Shown here in pieces: positions 1-8,420 of a stretch of 64,000 nucleotides of DNA. Position numbers and translations under genes: made by a program. Each line of letters opens with the position of its first letter. Position 1 is the first letter of the stretch. This DNA comes from Candidatus Paracaedibacteraceae bacterium. Its GTDB lineage: Bacteria; Pseudomonadota; Alphaproteobacteria; Paracaedibacterales; Paracaedibacteraceae. The notes beneath the pieces are model-generated. The model was not told the origin of the DNA. It ran no database searches and worked only from the letters and a program-made list of their open reading frames with translations. Location: positions 1-64,000 of the forward strand of contig JAHBYI010000002.1 in assembly GCA_019636035.1 (NCBI GenBank). Reading direction: 5' to 3'.

Positions 1-383
1 TCCATTTCATTGCCTATTAATAGAAGTTGAGTGAATTCTCTTAAATATTAACAGCTTTGACATAAGCTGAATATCAAAAATGAGGACACGCCCTAATGTG
101 CAGTCATTTTCGATGATATAAGCTATATAAGTAGCCACCCTATCAATATCATTGCTACGAACACGCTAGTTGTATAAAGTATGGATAGATAATTCGTTAT
201 CCGTCTCTATAAAGATGGAAGTTCGTCAATATCAACAAGGCCTATTATGTACGTAGTATAAGTCACTTAGCAAATACTTTGGGACATTCTATCTATGAGT
301 ACGTATTTTATACGTATGGTATTTCTGACTAAAATGCATAAATCTAGTTTGATTCTAATTAACAATATTTTAAGGATTTAAAT
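1..383. other. AT-rich intergenic region at window start
   Basis: No convincing coding region was found in these 383 bases. The stretch is AT-rich and holds the leader of the secreted-protein gene that starts at 384. The one clear structure is the perfect 17-bp palindrome at 300-316. A weak partial copy (TACGTAGTATA) lies near 250-260. The upstream gene is outside the window. Confidence 0.6.
300..316. promoter_or_regulatory. 17-bp palindromic operator candidate, copy 1
   Basis: TACGTATTTTATACGTA is a perfect inverted repeat with two 7-bp arms around TTT. The identical 17-mer occurs at 19562-19578, upstream of a LuxR-type regulator gene. This copy ends 67 bp before the ATG of a secreted-protein gene, a normal place for a regulator site. 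The sequence and its repetition are seen directly; binding by the LuxR-type protein is inference. Confidence 0.55.
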
Positions 384-1421
384 ATGAATATAAAAAAACA
401 AATACTGCCTCTTATGATGCTGTGTTGCATAGGAAATGCAGCTCTGGCTGCTGAAAATCATGATGGTAGCACTGACCAGAATTTAGGTACACAAACATCA
501 CAGAATTTTTCTGTACGATCCACCGAAAAAACAGACGAGAACGGTGTATCTACTGTTGTCTTTGAAGATGTCGTTGAGTGCGGTGGTCTGTATACTCTTA
601 ATGTTAAAATAGGGGATGTTTGCACAGATATCATGCTTGCTCAGCAGAAAGTAAAATTCGATGTAGAATGGTGCCATGCTGAATTTTTAAAGCTCCAAGC
701 AGCATACCAACAAAAACGCTTGGAACTCTTTCCCGATTGGACAGATGATGATCTTATCAAATTTCTGTATGTCGTTGCAGAAACAAGGGGCTATTCATCC
801 AACCGATTAGAGCGGTATAAATCTTTGTATGCAAGAGTTAACCTAGAAGAATATCACTCAAACTCAGATTATAGGGCTTTGATTGATGCATTCGCTGTCT
901 TGGATCACAAGCATATAAAGGCAAAGTCAATGTTAGAAAGTGCAGAGGAAAAACTAGAACAAGCAACTTCTGATTTAGATCTTTTCCATGATATGCCTCG
1001 CGATATCCAAGTTTTCTTAACCGCAATGAGCCGGAATCCTAACCCTTTACAGATCCATATAAATAAAACTCCCCAAAATCATTGTTTTTCAAAATGTTAT
1101 GCTAGTTTTGATGCAACTGATCGTACTGCATTAAATGCATTAGCAGATAAGTATCAAAATAGTTATCCCGATTGTTATACCTCTCATCCCTATTTTGATG
1201 ATGATGATGATAATGCTTTTGAGGTCTCTTTAGGTAATTTATTGAGTACATATATCTCTCAATTTGACAGAGCGAAACTGGATGCAATTTTTGAAGAAGA
1301 GGATGCTTATGACCATGCCATAAGTGCCTTTGAACGCAATTTACAAGAAAAGAAGAGAGATCTCTTGAATACGTTCTTCTTGATTCTTAAAACGTTTTCT
1401 GATGATCAAGCCAAAAAATAA
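384..1421 (+). CDS. Secreted protein of unknown function (345 aa)
   Basis: I do not recognise this family. Residues 1-23 form a Sec signal peptide: lysines at 4-5, a hydrophobic core, then ALAA before the likely cleavage site. The mature part is hydrophilic and acidic, with a run of five aspartates near residue 275 and helical, charged stretches near residues 180-200 and 305-335 that could form coiled coils. Several cysteines (near 67, 79, 98, 235 and 239) could form disulfides in an oxidising compartment. A ribosome-binding site (AAGGA) lies 7 bases before the ATG. The gene is monocistronic: it has its own leader with the 17-bp palindrome at 300-316 and a terminator at 1430-1459. A secreted or host-directed role is possible, but no function can be assigned. 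Confidence 0.75.
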   Translation: MNIKKQILPLMMLCCIGNAALAAENHDGSTDQNLGTQTSQNFSVRSTEKTDENGVSTVVFEDVVECGGLYTLNVKIGDVCTDIMLAQQKVKFDVEWCHAEFLKLQAAYQQKRLELFPDWTDDDLIKFLYVVAETRGYSSNRLERYKSLYARVNLEEYHSNSDYRALIDAFAVLDHKHIKAKSMLESAEEKLEQATSDLDLFHDMPRDIQVFLTAMSRNPNPLQIHINKTPQNHCFSKCYASFDATDRTALNALADKYQNSYPDCYTSHPYFDDDDDNAFEVSLGNLLSTYISQFDRAKLDAIFEEEDAYDHAISAFERNLQEKKRDLLNTFFLILKTFSDDQAKK

Positions 1422-1429
1422 ACAATCAG

Positions 1430-1459
1430 AAAATAGGGGAGAGAGATTCCCCCTATTTT
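1430..1459 (+). terminator. Rho-independent terminator
   Basis: A 10-bp stem AAAATAGGGG / CCCCTATTTT with a 10-nt loop lies 9 bases after the stop of the secreted-protein gene. The T-tract is part of the descending arm. The A-rich ascending arm means it could also act on the other strand. Confidence 0.75.
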
Positions 1460-1573
1460 GCTTGATCTACCTTAGCTCAATCCGAGGGAGGCGATGCGTT
1501 TATTGAGGATAATTGAAAGTCATCAAGAATCTGTTTATCATGAGGTAACCCTATAATAAAAGGTGCTGCTTTG

Positions 1574-1894
1574 ATGACCCAACCATCCTATAATTTTCAT
1601 GTTTTTATCTGCCAAAATGAACGCCCGGAAGGGCATTCGCGCGGGTGTTGCCACTCTAAGGGATCATCACACTTATTAACTTACATGAAGAGTAAAGTTA
1701 AAGCGTTGGGAATTCCGAAAACGCGAATTAACAAGGCAGGGTGCTTAGATCAATGTGAGTCTGGCGTTGCTGTGGTGATTTATCCCGAAGGGACATGGTA
1801 TCAGATCAAATCGACCCAAGATGTGGATCAAATTGTTGAATCACACTTACAACAAGGTATTCCCGTTACAAGCCTGTTAATGACAGAAAGATAA
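1574..1894 (+). CDS. Thioredoxin-like [2Fe-2S] ferredoxin
   Basis: Small (106 aa) ferredoxin of the thioredoxin-like 2Fe-2S type, related to the NuoE C-terminal fold and Shethna-type proteins. It should carry one [2Fe-2S] cluster and move electrons in the cytoplasm; the partner is unknown. The ligand pattern is visible: Cys13, Cys25 (or Cys26), Cys57 and Cys61, the last two in GCLDQCESG, typical of the family. The ATG at 1574 is preferred; a TTG immediately before it is in frame, and AAAGG lies about 9 bases upstream. The gene stands alone and converges on the hydrolase gene, whose stop codon is adjacent. Confidence 0.85.
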   Translation: MTQPSYNFHVFICQNERPEGHSRGCCHSKGSSHLLTYMKSKVKALGIPKTRINKAGCLDQCESGVAVVIYPEGTWYQIKSTQDVDQIVESHLQQGIPVTSLLMTER

Positions 1895-2629
1895 TCATTG
1901 AATCACTGTTTCCCATAAAATCTGCAATTGATCCGGTGAGCTGAGGCGATGGTCACCGTCTTTGATCAATCTGACGTGCACATCTTTTGATTCGAGTTTC
2001 TCCATAATTTTGATAGATGTCTCATAAGGGACATCCTTATCTGCGGTGCCATGAATAAGGCGGACAGGAACAGAAAGTGTGATTGGGGTACGGAGCAATA
2101 AATTTTTACGACCATCAAGGATTAAGGTATATGCTAGCGGTGTTCCCTGGGCAGAATACGCGCTTGGGGTGTAAATGCATCCTTTTGATTCTAATAGGTG
2201 GCGTTTTGCTTCTGATAGTTTTTGCCAAATCAGGTCTTCGGTGAAATCCGGGGCTGCTGCGATGCCAACAAGTTTTCTGATAAGATGGGGGCGTTTTGTT
2301 GCAAGAAGCAGCATGAGCCATCCCCCCATGCTAGAGCCGACAACGATCAAGTTTTTTGCTTGTGTGTGATCTAAAACAGCCAAAGTATCATTCAGCCACG
2401 ATGAAATTGTCCCATCGATGAATTGTCCGCCGGATTGACCGTGACCGGAATAATCAAGACTTAAGAAACCATAGCCATGCCGGTGTGACTGATCTTTAAG
2501 AAAGAGTGCCTTGGTACCGGCCATATCTGAAAAATACCCGGGGAGGAACAAAACTGTCGGCGCATTGTCTACAGGTTGATAGGTGTAGGCCAAGTCATAA
2601 GTGGGTTGCGATAAGAATTGAACGGTCAT
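1895..2629 (-). CDS. Alpha/beta hydrolase
   Basis: A 244-residue serine hydrolase with the alpha/beta fold. The nucleophile elbow GSSMGG (residues 98-103, Ser100), the acid in HGTAD (Asp197) and the histidine in DGDH (His227) make a complete triad. The oxyanion-hole region FLPGYFSDMAG lies near residue 28. No signal peptide is seen, so it is cytoplasmic. It resembles the small prolyl-oligopeptidase/BAAT-like hydrolases common in alphaproteobacteria, and the substrate cannot be read from the sequence. It is separated by about 58 bp from the upstream metallopeptidase gene on the same strand and may be read with it. Confidence 0.85.
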   Translation of the reverse strand: MTVQFLSQPTYDLAYTYQPVDNAPTVLFLPGYFSDMAGTKALFLKDQSHRHGYGFLSLDYSGHGQSGGQFIDGTISSWLNDTLAVLDHTQAKNLIVVGSSMGGWLMLLLATKRPHLIRKLVGIAAAPDFTEDLIWQKLSEAKRHLLESKGCIYTPSAYSAQGTPLAYTLILDGRKNLLLRTPITLSVPVRLIHGTADKDVPYETSIKIMEKLESKDVHVRLIKDGDHRLSSPDQLQILWETVIQ

Positions 2630-2687
2630 GGTATAAACTTTTTTGAAAGAAATTCACTTCCTTGAATCCTATCATTGGATGAGCCGT

Positions 2688-3398
2688 TCAATCAATGCTC
2701 ATAATCTGAGCACCATTGGCTTTTAACCAATGAATATGGCGTCGATATTCCGGGCAATGCCGGGCAACCAATTGCCAAAATGATTTTGAATGATTCATAT
2801 GGACAAGATGAGCAAATTCGTGGATAACAACATATTCCATCACCTCGGGCGGTGCCATCATCAATCGCCATGACAGGGAAATATTGCCTTCAGAGGAGCA
2901 GCTACCCCATCTCGATTTTGTGTCGCGGAGAGTGATTTTTTTTGGTCTGAGGTTCATCGCTGCCGTGATTTTGTCTAAGACAGGGGGAAGGATTTTCTTG
3001 ACCTCTCGTTCAAGAATAAATCGAATGTTGAGGCGTTTTTGAGACAGACTTGGATCGATGGTGAGGATACGATCCGTATGGTTGAAGTGATACAATGACC
3101 TCCCGGATATTGCTTCACGCTTAATTTGGTAGAGCTGCCCTTGAAAGAAAATCTGGTTTAAATTAACGGGCGTGATTTTTGAATGTTGTTTGATAATCCA
3201 GTGATCATAGGTTTTGATAAAAGCTTGAACGTCAGACCATGTGGATTTGGTGGCTGCTGTTATTGAAAATCCTTTGTGTTGGTCAAACTTGAGGGTTAAC
3301 CGTGTTGCACGATGGTTGATGCGAATCGGTATATTTCCGGCAAGGGGATGGGCATAATGAGAGGGGAGAGGATCTTTACGGAATAGGGATAAAATCAT
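2688..3398 (-). CDS. YgjP-like zinc metallopeptidase (DUF45)
   Basis: A 236-residue predicted zinc metalloprotease of the YgjP/DUF45 family. The HEFAH motif (residues 193-197) gives the catalytic HExxH. The preceding KSRWGSCS block (161-168) and the downstream H/F-rich helix (MNHSKSFW) are family hallmarks. No signal peptide is present, so it is probably cytoplasmic; the natural substrate is unknown. Its start overlaps the end of miaA by 23 bp, so it is translationally linked to the thiZXY-miaA chain. Confidence 0.88.
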   Translation of the reverse strand: MILSLFRKDPLPSHYAHPLAGNIPIRINHRATRLTLKFDQHKGFSITAATKSTWSDVQAFIKTYDHWIIKQHSKITPVNLNQIFFQGQLYQIKREAISGRSLYHFNHTDRILTIDPSLSQKRLNIRFILEREVKKILPPVLDKITAAMNLRPKKITLRDTKSRWGSCSSEGNISLSWRLMMAPPEVMEYVVIHEFAHLVHMNHSKSFWQLVARHCPEYRRHIHWLKANGAQIMSID

Positions 3399-4233
3399 AA
3401 TCTGCCGATTGTCCCTTAATCCAGGTCATTTGTCGTTTCGCATACTGGCGTGTAGCAATTTTACCAAGTTCTTTTGCTTGATCAAGTGAAATTTCACCAT
3501 TCAAATGGGATGTTAATTCCTTAACGCCAACAGCCCGAAAAATCGGGGAATCCGGGCGAACCGCACTGTGTTGCAAGGCTTTGATCTCGTCCAAGGTTCC
3601 CGCTTCAATCATCAGGTCAAAGCGATTGTTGATGCGATCATGAAGCCATGCTTTATCAGGGATCAGGGCTATTTTCTTAAAGTCATAGTTTGGTTTTTGA
3701 GGTTGAATTTTTTGCCATTCAAATAAAGACTGCCCTGTGGCTAAAAAAACTTCAAAGGCTCGGGTGAGGCGTTGTTTATCATTTTTTTTAAGATAATTCG
3801 CGACCAGAGGATCGAGAGCGCAAACCATATCGTAAAAATCATGGTGTTGAGCTTCTTGACGCGCGCGATCGCGAATATCAGCAGGAACCTCAGGGATTTG
3901 AGACAAACCATCGGTGAGGGATTTGAGGTACATGCCTGTGCCGCCGACAATAATCGGATGGTGCCCGCGGGCTAAGATTGCTTTAATCTGACCAAGGCAT
4001 TGCGTCGCCCACCATCCGGCTGAACTTATGTCATCGTCGCCCAAAATCTCAAACAGGTGGTGCGGAACTGTTTCTTTTTCTGCCTTGGACGGGCAGGCTG
4101 TTAGGATTGGTAAATGGCGGTAAAGCTGCATGCTATCAGCATTGATGATCTCTCCCTTTGTCTTAAGAGCCAGATCTATGGCCATGGCTGTCTTGCCACT
4201 TGCGGTTGGCCCTGTGATGATGGTGGCAGTCAT
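3376..4233 (-). CDS. miaA: tRNA dimethylallyltransferase
   Basis: MiaA transfers a dimethylallyl group from DMAPP to N6 of A37 in tRNAs that read UNN codons. The protein has 285 residues, slightly short for the family (about 300). The P-loop GPTASGKT is at residues 8-15, followed by the NADSMQLYRHLPI block with the catalytic-base region, and GGTGMYLKSL further on. Its ATG overlaps the stop of the upstream thiY-like gene by 4 bp, and its 3' end overlaps the metallopeptidase gene, so it sits inside one polycistronic unit. Linkage with a thiamine-precursor transporter is unusual and probably reflects genome packing. Confidence 0.95.
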   Translation of the reverse strand: MTATIITGPTASGKTAMAIDLALKTKGEIINADSMQLYRHLPILTACPSKAEKETVPHHLFEILGDDDISSAGWWATQCLGQIKAILARGHHPIIVGGTGMYLKSLTDGLSQIPEVPADIRDRARQEAQHHDFYDMVCALDPLVANYLKKNDKQRLTRAFEVFLATGQSLFEWQKIQPQKPNYDFKKIALIPDKAWLHDRINNRFDLMIEAGTLDEIKALQHSAVRPDSPIFRAVGVKELTSHLNGEISLDQAKELGKIATRQYAKRQMTWIKGQSADYDFIPIP

Positions 4234-5174
4234 GCAGCCCCATCTACAGCGTAGTTTGCAGGGACGTCTTTTTTTAGAATGGCATTGTTTGCTAAAAACA
4301 AAGCAAAACGATTGTATCGATCAAGATCAAGTTTGCCAACGGATTCAGGAATCATCTGAACGATCTGCATGAAGATACGTTTGTTTTTATCTGTGTTTTG
4401 CTCCGGAGCCGCTTTTACATAGAGATCCCATGCTTGATCGGGGGCGTATTTGATAAAATCAGCGGTTTCTTGTAAGGCCTGAACAAAAGGCGTTGCGTCG
4501 ACTAACTGTGATCGGTTGGCAACAATGATCCCTTGGTCGTAGGATGGAATTCCATAGTGTTCATAATAGAATACATTGGCTTGGGGATGATGATCTTGAA
4601 TGTCTGCCAGCTCATAGGTGCGATAGGCACTAAAGATCGCATCAACGGTTCCGGAGAGAAAGGCTGAAACCATACCGGATGTAATGGGGACAAGAGTGAC
4701 ATCGCTGGGTTTAAGATCGGCTGTTGCCAGGATCGCGGTTATGCTGAGTTGAGCAAATTCGATGGAACTTGATGTGTAACCAATTTTTTTGCCTTTTAGG
4801 TCACCTATGGCCTTAAGGTTTTCTCGTGTGATCATGCATTCCAGCGGGCGATTAATGATTGTGGCGATGCGAACAAGGGGCAGGTCTTGGTTGGTACAGC
4901 GTATGAGATGGGCTGATTGCTTTGAGACCGCAAAATCAGCGGTACCTGCGGCTACTTGACGACTGCCTTCCTCTGAGCCACCTGCTGCGATGAGGCTAAC
5001 CTCAAGTCCCTGTTTTTCAAAGATTCCGGCTTGCTGTCCGACCACAAGGATGGCGTGATGAGGATTGAGAAACCAGTCGAGATAAACTTTGATGGATTTA
5101 GCTTCACTGATCGTAATAAGGGTGTACACTATAAAAAACCAACGGATCGATGAAAAAGAAAATTTAACGCCCAT
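4230..5174 (-). CDS. thiY: ABC transporter substrate-binding protein, NMT1/ThiY type
   Basis: A 314-residue periplasmic binding protein of the NMT1/THI5-like family, which binds the thiamine pyrimidine precursor (formyl-aminopyrimidine or HMP) or related compounds. Residues 1-26 form a signal peptide. The mature protein starts with KVYLDWFLNPHHA, the family signature block, and contains AAGGSEEGSRQVAAGTADFA, a typical ligand-loop region. It is encoded just after the permease gene (1-bp overlap) and before miaA (4-bp overlap). The family and context point to a ThiXYZ importer. Exact substrate specificity is inferred. Confidence 0.85.
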   Translation of the reverse strand: MGVKFSFSSIRWFFIVYTLITISEAKSIKVYLDWFLNPHHAILVVGQQAGIFEKQGLEVSLIAAGGSEEGSRQVAAGTADFAVSKQSAHLIRCTNQDLPLVRIATIINRPLECMITRENLKAIGDLKGKKIGYTSSSIEFAQLSITAILATADLKPSDVTLVPITSGMVSAFLSGTVDAIFSAYRTYELADIQDHHPQANVFYYEHYGIPSYDQGIIVANRSQLVDATPFVQALQETADFIKYAPDQAWDLYVKAAPEQNTDKNKRIFMQIVQMIPESVGKLDLDRYNRFALFLANNAILKKDVPANYAVDGAA

Positions 5175-5908
5175 TATGCCCTCTCAGGTTTCCAATAAAG
5201 CATGTATTTTTGAGCAACGCTAACCAGTGCGTTGAGCCCCAAGGCTAAGAGAACAAAAATCAGGATGCACGAAAACATCAAGTCCAATTGCATACGACCA
5301 TGGCCAAGCATAATTAAGTATCCAAGACCATTGGTTGAGCCGATCCAATCGGCGGCAAGGACAGTGACAGGGGCATGAACGGCTGCAATCCGGATACCAC
5401 TTAATAAGTGAGGTAAGGCAGATGGTAGCAAAATGTGCTTCCACAGGGCATTTGGTTTTGCCTGAAAGATGCGGGCTAAGTCTCGATATGTTGCGGGGCT
5501 TTGGCTAATGCCTTGGATAAGGCTGGCAGCCATTGGAAAATAGGCTGAAAGGGCAACAACGAGAACTTTAACAGCCCCCCCTGTTCCAAACCACAGAACA
5601 AAAAGGGGGAGTAGGACAAACATGGGGATTGCTTGCATGATCAAAAAGAAAGACATAAAGTTTTTCTGGGCTTTGCTGGATTTATGAGTCCAATAGCCTG
5701 TTAAGAGTGTCATGATCAGGGAAACGAGGAGCCCCCCCCCGATTTCCAAGGTGGTTAGGATCGCATGACGACCCAACAAATTGGGGTTATTTATAATATA
5801 GGTGAATACATTCTGGGGTGTTGGCAGGAAGTATTCCGGAACACCGATACCGTAACTGAGAGCAAACCAGATCGCAAGACTCGATACAGCAAGATAAATC
5901 ATCACCAA
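5174..5908 (-). CDS. thiX: ABC transporter permease, ThiX type
   Basis: A 244-residue inner-membrane permease of the BPD/SsuC-TauC-ThiX family with about six hydrophobic segments. The EAA-type cytoplasmic loop (near residues 140-165) should contact the ATPase. It forms the channel of the ThiXYZ-type importer. The gene overlaps the ATPase gene by 7 bp upstream and the binding-protein gene by 1 bp downstream, indicating coupled translation. Confidence 0.88.
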   Translation of the reverse strand: MVMIYLAVSSLAIWFALSYGIGVPEYFLPTPQNVFTYIINNPNLLGRHAILTTLEIGGGLLVSLIMTLLTGYWTHKSSKAQKNFMSFFLIMQAIPMFVLLPLFVLWFGTGGAVKVLVVALSAYFPMAASLIQGISQSPATYRDLARIFQAKPNALWKHILLPSALPHLLSGIRIAAVHAPVTVLAADWIGSTNGLGYLIMLGHGRMQLDLMFSCILIFVLLALGLNALVSVAQKYMLYWKPERA

Positions 5909-6618
5909 CTCCCTTGTAATTGATCAACCAAATCAGACGCATAACGGGTAACAAACGGATGGGTTAAGGCTCTGGGTGTTTGACCTGTAATCGGATAATC
6001 CAGATAATACAAATGGGCAGGTTTGCCCGCCATGAGATAAATTCGATCGGACAGGCGCATGATCTCTTGAGGGTCATGGCTAACCATAAGAACGGTTTTA
6101 TCGGCCAGCAGTTTTTTTACAAGGGGATAAAGTTCTTCGCGTGTTAAGGGATCTAGCGCACCAAAGGGTTCATCGAGAAGCACAAGATCTGCTTTTTGAT
6201 AGAGTGTGCGTGCCAACGCAACCCGTTGACGCATCCCTGTTGACAGATGATGGGGAAGGGCATTCTCATAACCACGCAATCCAACATTGATCAACAGGCG
6301 AGATGCACGATTATAGTCGGGGTTTTCTCCTGTTAAAAGATCGGCAATGGCAACGTTATCAAGAGCTGACTTCCACGGCAGAAGCTGATCATTTTGCGTC
6401 ATTAAAACCGTTTTCAGAGGGGTTTTAAGGCATTCGAGTCCGCTGAGGCACCGCATCAATGTTGTTTTACCAACGCCACTGCGCCCCACAAGACCTGTCC
6501 AGCCCTTTAGAACAAGATCAATACTTGTTTCATTAAAAACGGTTACATCACCAAAGCGAAAATGCGGGATTTGCAGGTGAAGAAGCTCATGTTCAATCAA
6601 TTTCGGAACAGTGGTCAT
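5902..6618 (-). CDS. thiZ: ABC transporter ATP-binding protein, ThiZ type
   Basis: The ATPase that should drive the ThiXY importer. Walker A is GRSGVGKT, the signature motif LSTGMRQR, and Walker B LVLLDEPFGALD, with an H-loop in SHDPQE. I place the start at the ATG at 6618 (238 aa, MTTVPK), preceded by AAGGTG. An in-frame upstream ATG at 6702 with its own GGTG would add 28 residues that do not look like the usual start of the family. The ribosome-binding site of the 6618 start can pair with a perfect 7-base complement upstream (6661-6667), suggesting regulation. It is the first gene of thiZXY-miaA-metallopeptidase, divergent from era. Confidence 0.85.
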   Translation of the reverse strand: MTTVPKLIEHELLHLQIPHFRFGDVTVFNETSIDLVLKGWTGLVGRSGVGKTTLMRCLSGLECLKTPLKTVLMTQNDQLLPWKSALDNVAIADLLTGENPDYNRASRLLINVGLRGYENALPHHLSTGMRQRVALARTLYQKADLVLLDEPFGALDPLTREELYPLVKKLLADKTVLMVSHDPQEIMRLSDRIYLMAGKPAHLYYLDYPITGQTPRALTHPFVTRYASDLVDQLQGSW

Positions 6619-6619
6619 C

Positions 6620-6667
6620 GGGCACCTTATTATCTCTTTTCCATTAAAATACAATGCTATGGTGCCC
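6620..6667 (-). promoter_or_regulatory. Leader hairpin that covers the thiZ ribosome-binding site
   Basis: In the minus-strand transcript GGGCACC (from 6667) is followed 34 bases later by GGTGCCC (from 6626), which contains the thiZ Shine-Dalgarno sequence just before its ATG. The 7-bp perfect pairing would hide the start. It does not look like a TPP riboswitch: no conserved THI-box CTGAGA/GACC blocks are visible. Confidence 0.4.
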
Positions 6668-6752
6668 TGATGCAAGAATAAATTAAAGCGGTCATTTTTC
6701 ACCGCAAATGGTCAAAGTTATGTTATGCTGTTGAAAAAAGATAGGATATAGT

Positions 6753-7637
6753 ATGAAGAAATTTGGTTTTATCGCCGTGGTTGGGGAGCCAAACGCAGGC
6801 AAGTCAACTTTGATCAACCAGTTAGTGGGGCAAAAGGTTTCCATTGTCTCGCCCAAAGTGCAGACAACCCGTCAGCGTATTCTCGGGATTGCGATTTCTG
6901 GTGAGGCGCAGCTTGTCTTGATTGATACCCCGGGGATTTTTGCGCCGAAAAAACGCCTTGACCGTGCTATGGTGGCATCCGCCTGGGAGGCCGGTAAAGA
7001 TGCGGATCAAATTATTTTGATTGTTGATGCCAGCCAAAAGAGCCAGGCACGGAGTCTAGAGATTTTAAAAGGACTTGAGGGGCGCAAGGTTATTTTAGCG
7101 ATGAACAAGGTTGATGCCGTTGATAAGGCCAAACTTCTTAAACTTGCTCAGAACTATAGTACTTTTGACAATGTCAGTGAAATCTTTATGATTTCAGCCC
7201 TGACTGGCGATGGTGTTACCGACCTGATGGCGCATTTGGTGGATCAGGCACCCGAGGGGATTTGGATGTTCCCTGAAGATGATATTACAGATATGCCACA
7301 ACGGTTGTGGGCGGCTGAGATTACGCGTGAACAATTGTATCATCAGTTGCACCAAGAATTGCCGTATGAGACTTTTATTGAAACGGAAGCCTGGGAAGAA
7401 TTCGATAATGGTGATGTCAAAATCAATCAGGTTATTTATGTCAATCGTGATAGCCAGAAATCAATTATTCTGGGTAAACGGGGCAGTAAGATCAAGGAAA
7501 TCAGCCAGGCTGCACGTACTGAATTAGCAGGTTTGCTGGGGCGTAAAGTCCATCTTTATCTCTATGTTAAGGTTGCTGAAGATTGGTCAGAGAAAGCGGC
7601 ATTCTACCGTAATGCGGGGTTAGACTTTAACGCATGA
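6753..7637 (+). CDS. era: GTPase Era
   Basis: Era is an essential GTPase that binds the 3' end of 16S rRNA and assists 30S assembly. The 294-residue protein has the P-loop GEPNAGKST (11-19), switch II DTPG (58-61), NKVD for guanine recognition, and a C-terminal KH domain with the GKRGSKIKEI loop. Length is normal. Its stop overlaps the start of recO by 4 bp (ATGA), the common alphaproteobacterial era-recO arrangement. Confidence 0.97.
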   Translation: MKKFGFIAVVGEPNAGKSTLINQLVGQKVSIVSPKVQTTRQRILGIAISGEAQLVLIDTPGIFAPKKRLDRAMVASAWEAGKDADQIILIVDASQKSQARSLEILKGLEGRKVILAMNKVDAVDKAKLLKLAQNYSTFDNVSEIFMISALTGDGVTDLMAHLVDQAPEGIWMFPEDDITDMPQRLWAAEITREQLYHQLHQELPYETFIETEAWEEFDNGDVKINQVIYVNRDSQKSIILGKRGSKIKEISQAARTELAGLLGRKVHLYLYVKVAEDWSEKAAFYRNAGLDFNA

Positions 7638-8347
7638 AATGGCAGGGGGAGGGGTTGATTTTAAGCGTGCGCCGCCATGGTGAGTCTTCGGCGGTTGTGA
7701 GTTTATTGACGCGGGATCATGGGCGTCATGCCGGGATTGTGCGTTTAACGCAAAAAAATCGATCGATTATTCAACCCGGGAATTATGTACAAGCCAATTG
7801 GTCTGCACGCTTGCCGGAACATTTAGGCGCATTTCAGGTCGAGTTAATTTCATCGACGATTGCTCGGATCATGTCAGATTCTCTGCGCTTAACGGCATTG
7901 TTAGCTCTCTTTTCAACCTTGGATCGTCTCTTGGCGGAACGTCACCTCTATCCGGAAATTTTTGATCTAACTCTTGAGTTAGTTACGGCCATTACATCAG
8001 GCGATGACGACGGCTGGCTCAGGCTATATGCCGGATTCGAGCTGAGATTGCTCGAGCAATTGGGGTATGGACTGGATCTGTCACGATGTGTAGCAACAGG
8101 CGAGCGTCAAGATTTGGCCTATGTTTCGCCGAAATCAGGGTGTGCCGTGAGTCGTGCGGCGGGGGAGCCCTATGCCGGCCGTTTGTTTGCCTTGCCTGAC
8201 TTTTTTCTCAATAATAGTGTGCCAACCCTTGCTCAGATCAGAGAAGGCTTACGGTTGACGGGATATTTTATCGCAAAAAATTTCTTTGATGGGATAGAAT
8301 CCGATACGCGGGCGCGATTAACTCATGTATTAACCCTTGAAAAATAA
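7634..8347 (+). CDS. recO: DNA repair protein RecO
   Basis: RecO, 237 residues, works with RecR to load RecA on SSB-coated single-stranded DNA in the RecF pathway. The N-terminal OB-fold is recognisable (WQGEGLILSVRRHGESSAVV), followed by a helical domain with a conserved GCAVSRAAGEPY block. The start is translationally coupled to era through a 4-bp overlap. Confidence 0.95.
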   Translation: MKWQGEGLILSVRRHGESSAVVSLLTRDHGRHAGIVRLTQKNRSIIQPGNYVQANWSARLPEHLGAFQVELISSTIARIMSDSLRLTALLALFSTLDRLLAERHLYPEIFDLTLELVTAITSGDDDGWLRLYAGFELRLLEQLGYGLDLSRCVATGERQDLAYVSPKSGCAVSRAAGEPYAGRLFALPDFFLNNSVPTLAQIREGLRLTGYFIAKNFFDGIESDTRARLTHVLTLEK

Positions 8348-8420
8348 AAAATTTTAGTAAAACATTAATATATAACTGTTATCGTTATGGTAGATAGTTC
8401 TACTTTGTAAAGGGTTAAAA

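Noticed and set aside
250..261. Partial copy of the 17-bp palindrome (TACGTAGTATA)
   Set aside because: Only one arm resembles the motif, with mismatches; not counted as a third site.
6619..6752. TPP riboswitch in front of the thi transporter
   Set aside because: The conserved CTGAGA and GACC blocks are not seen; only the short pairing of the ribosome-binding site is present.
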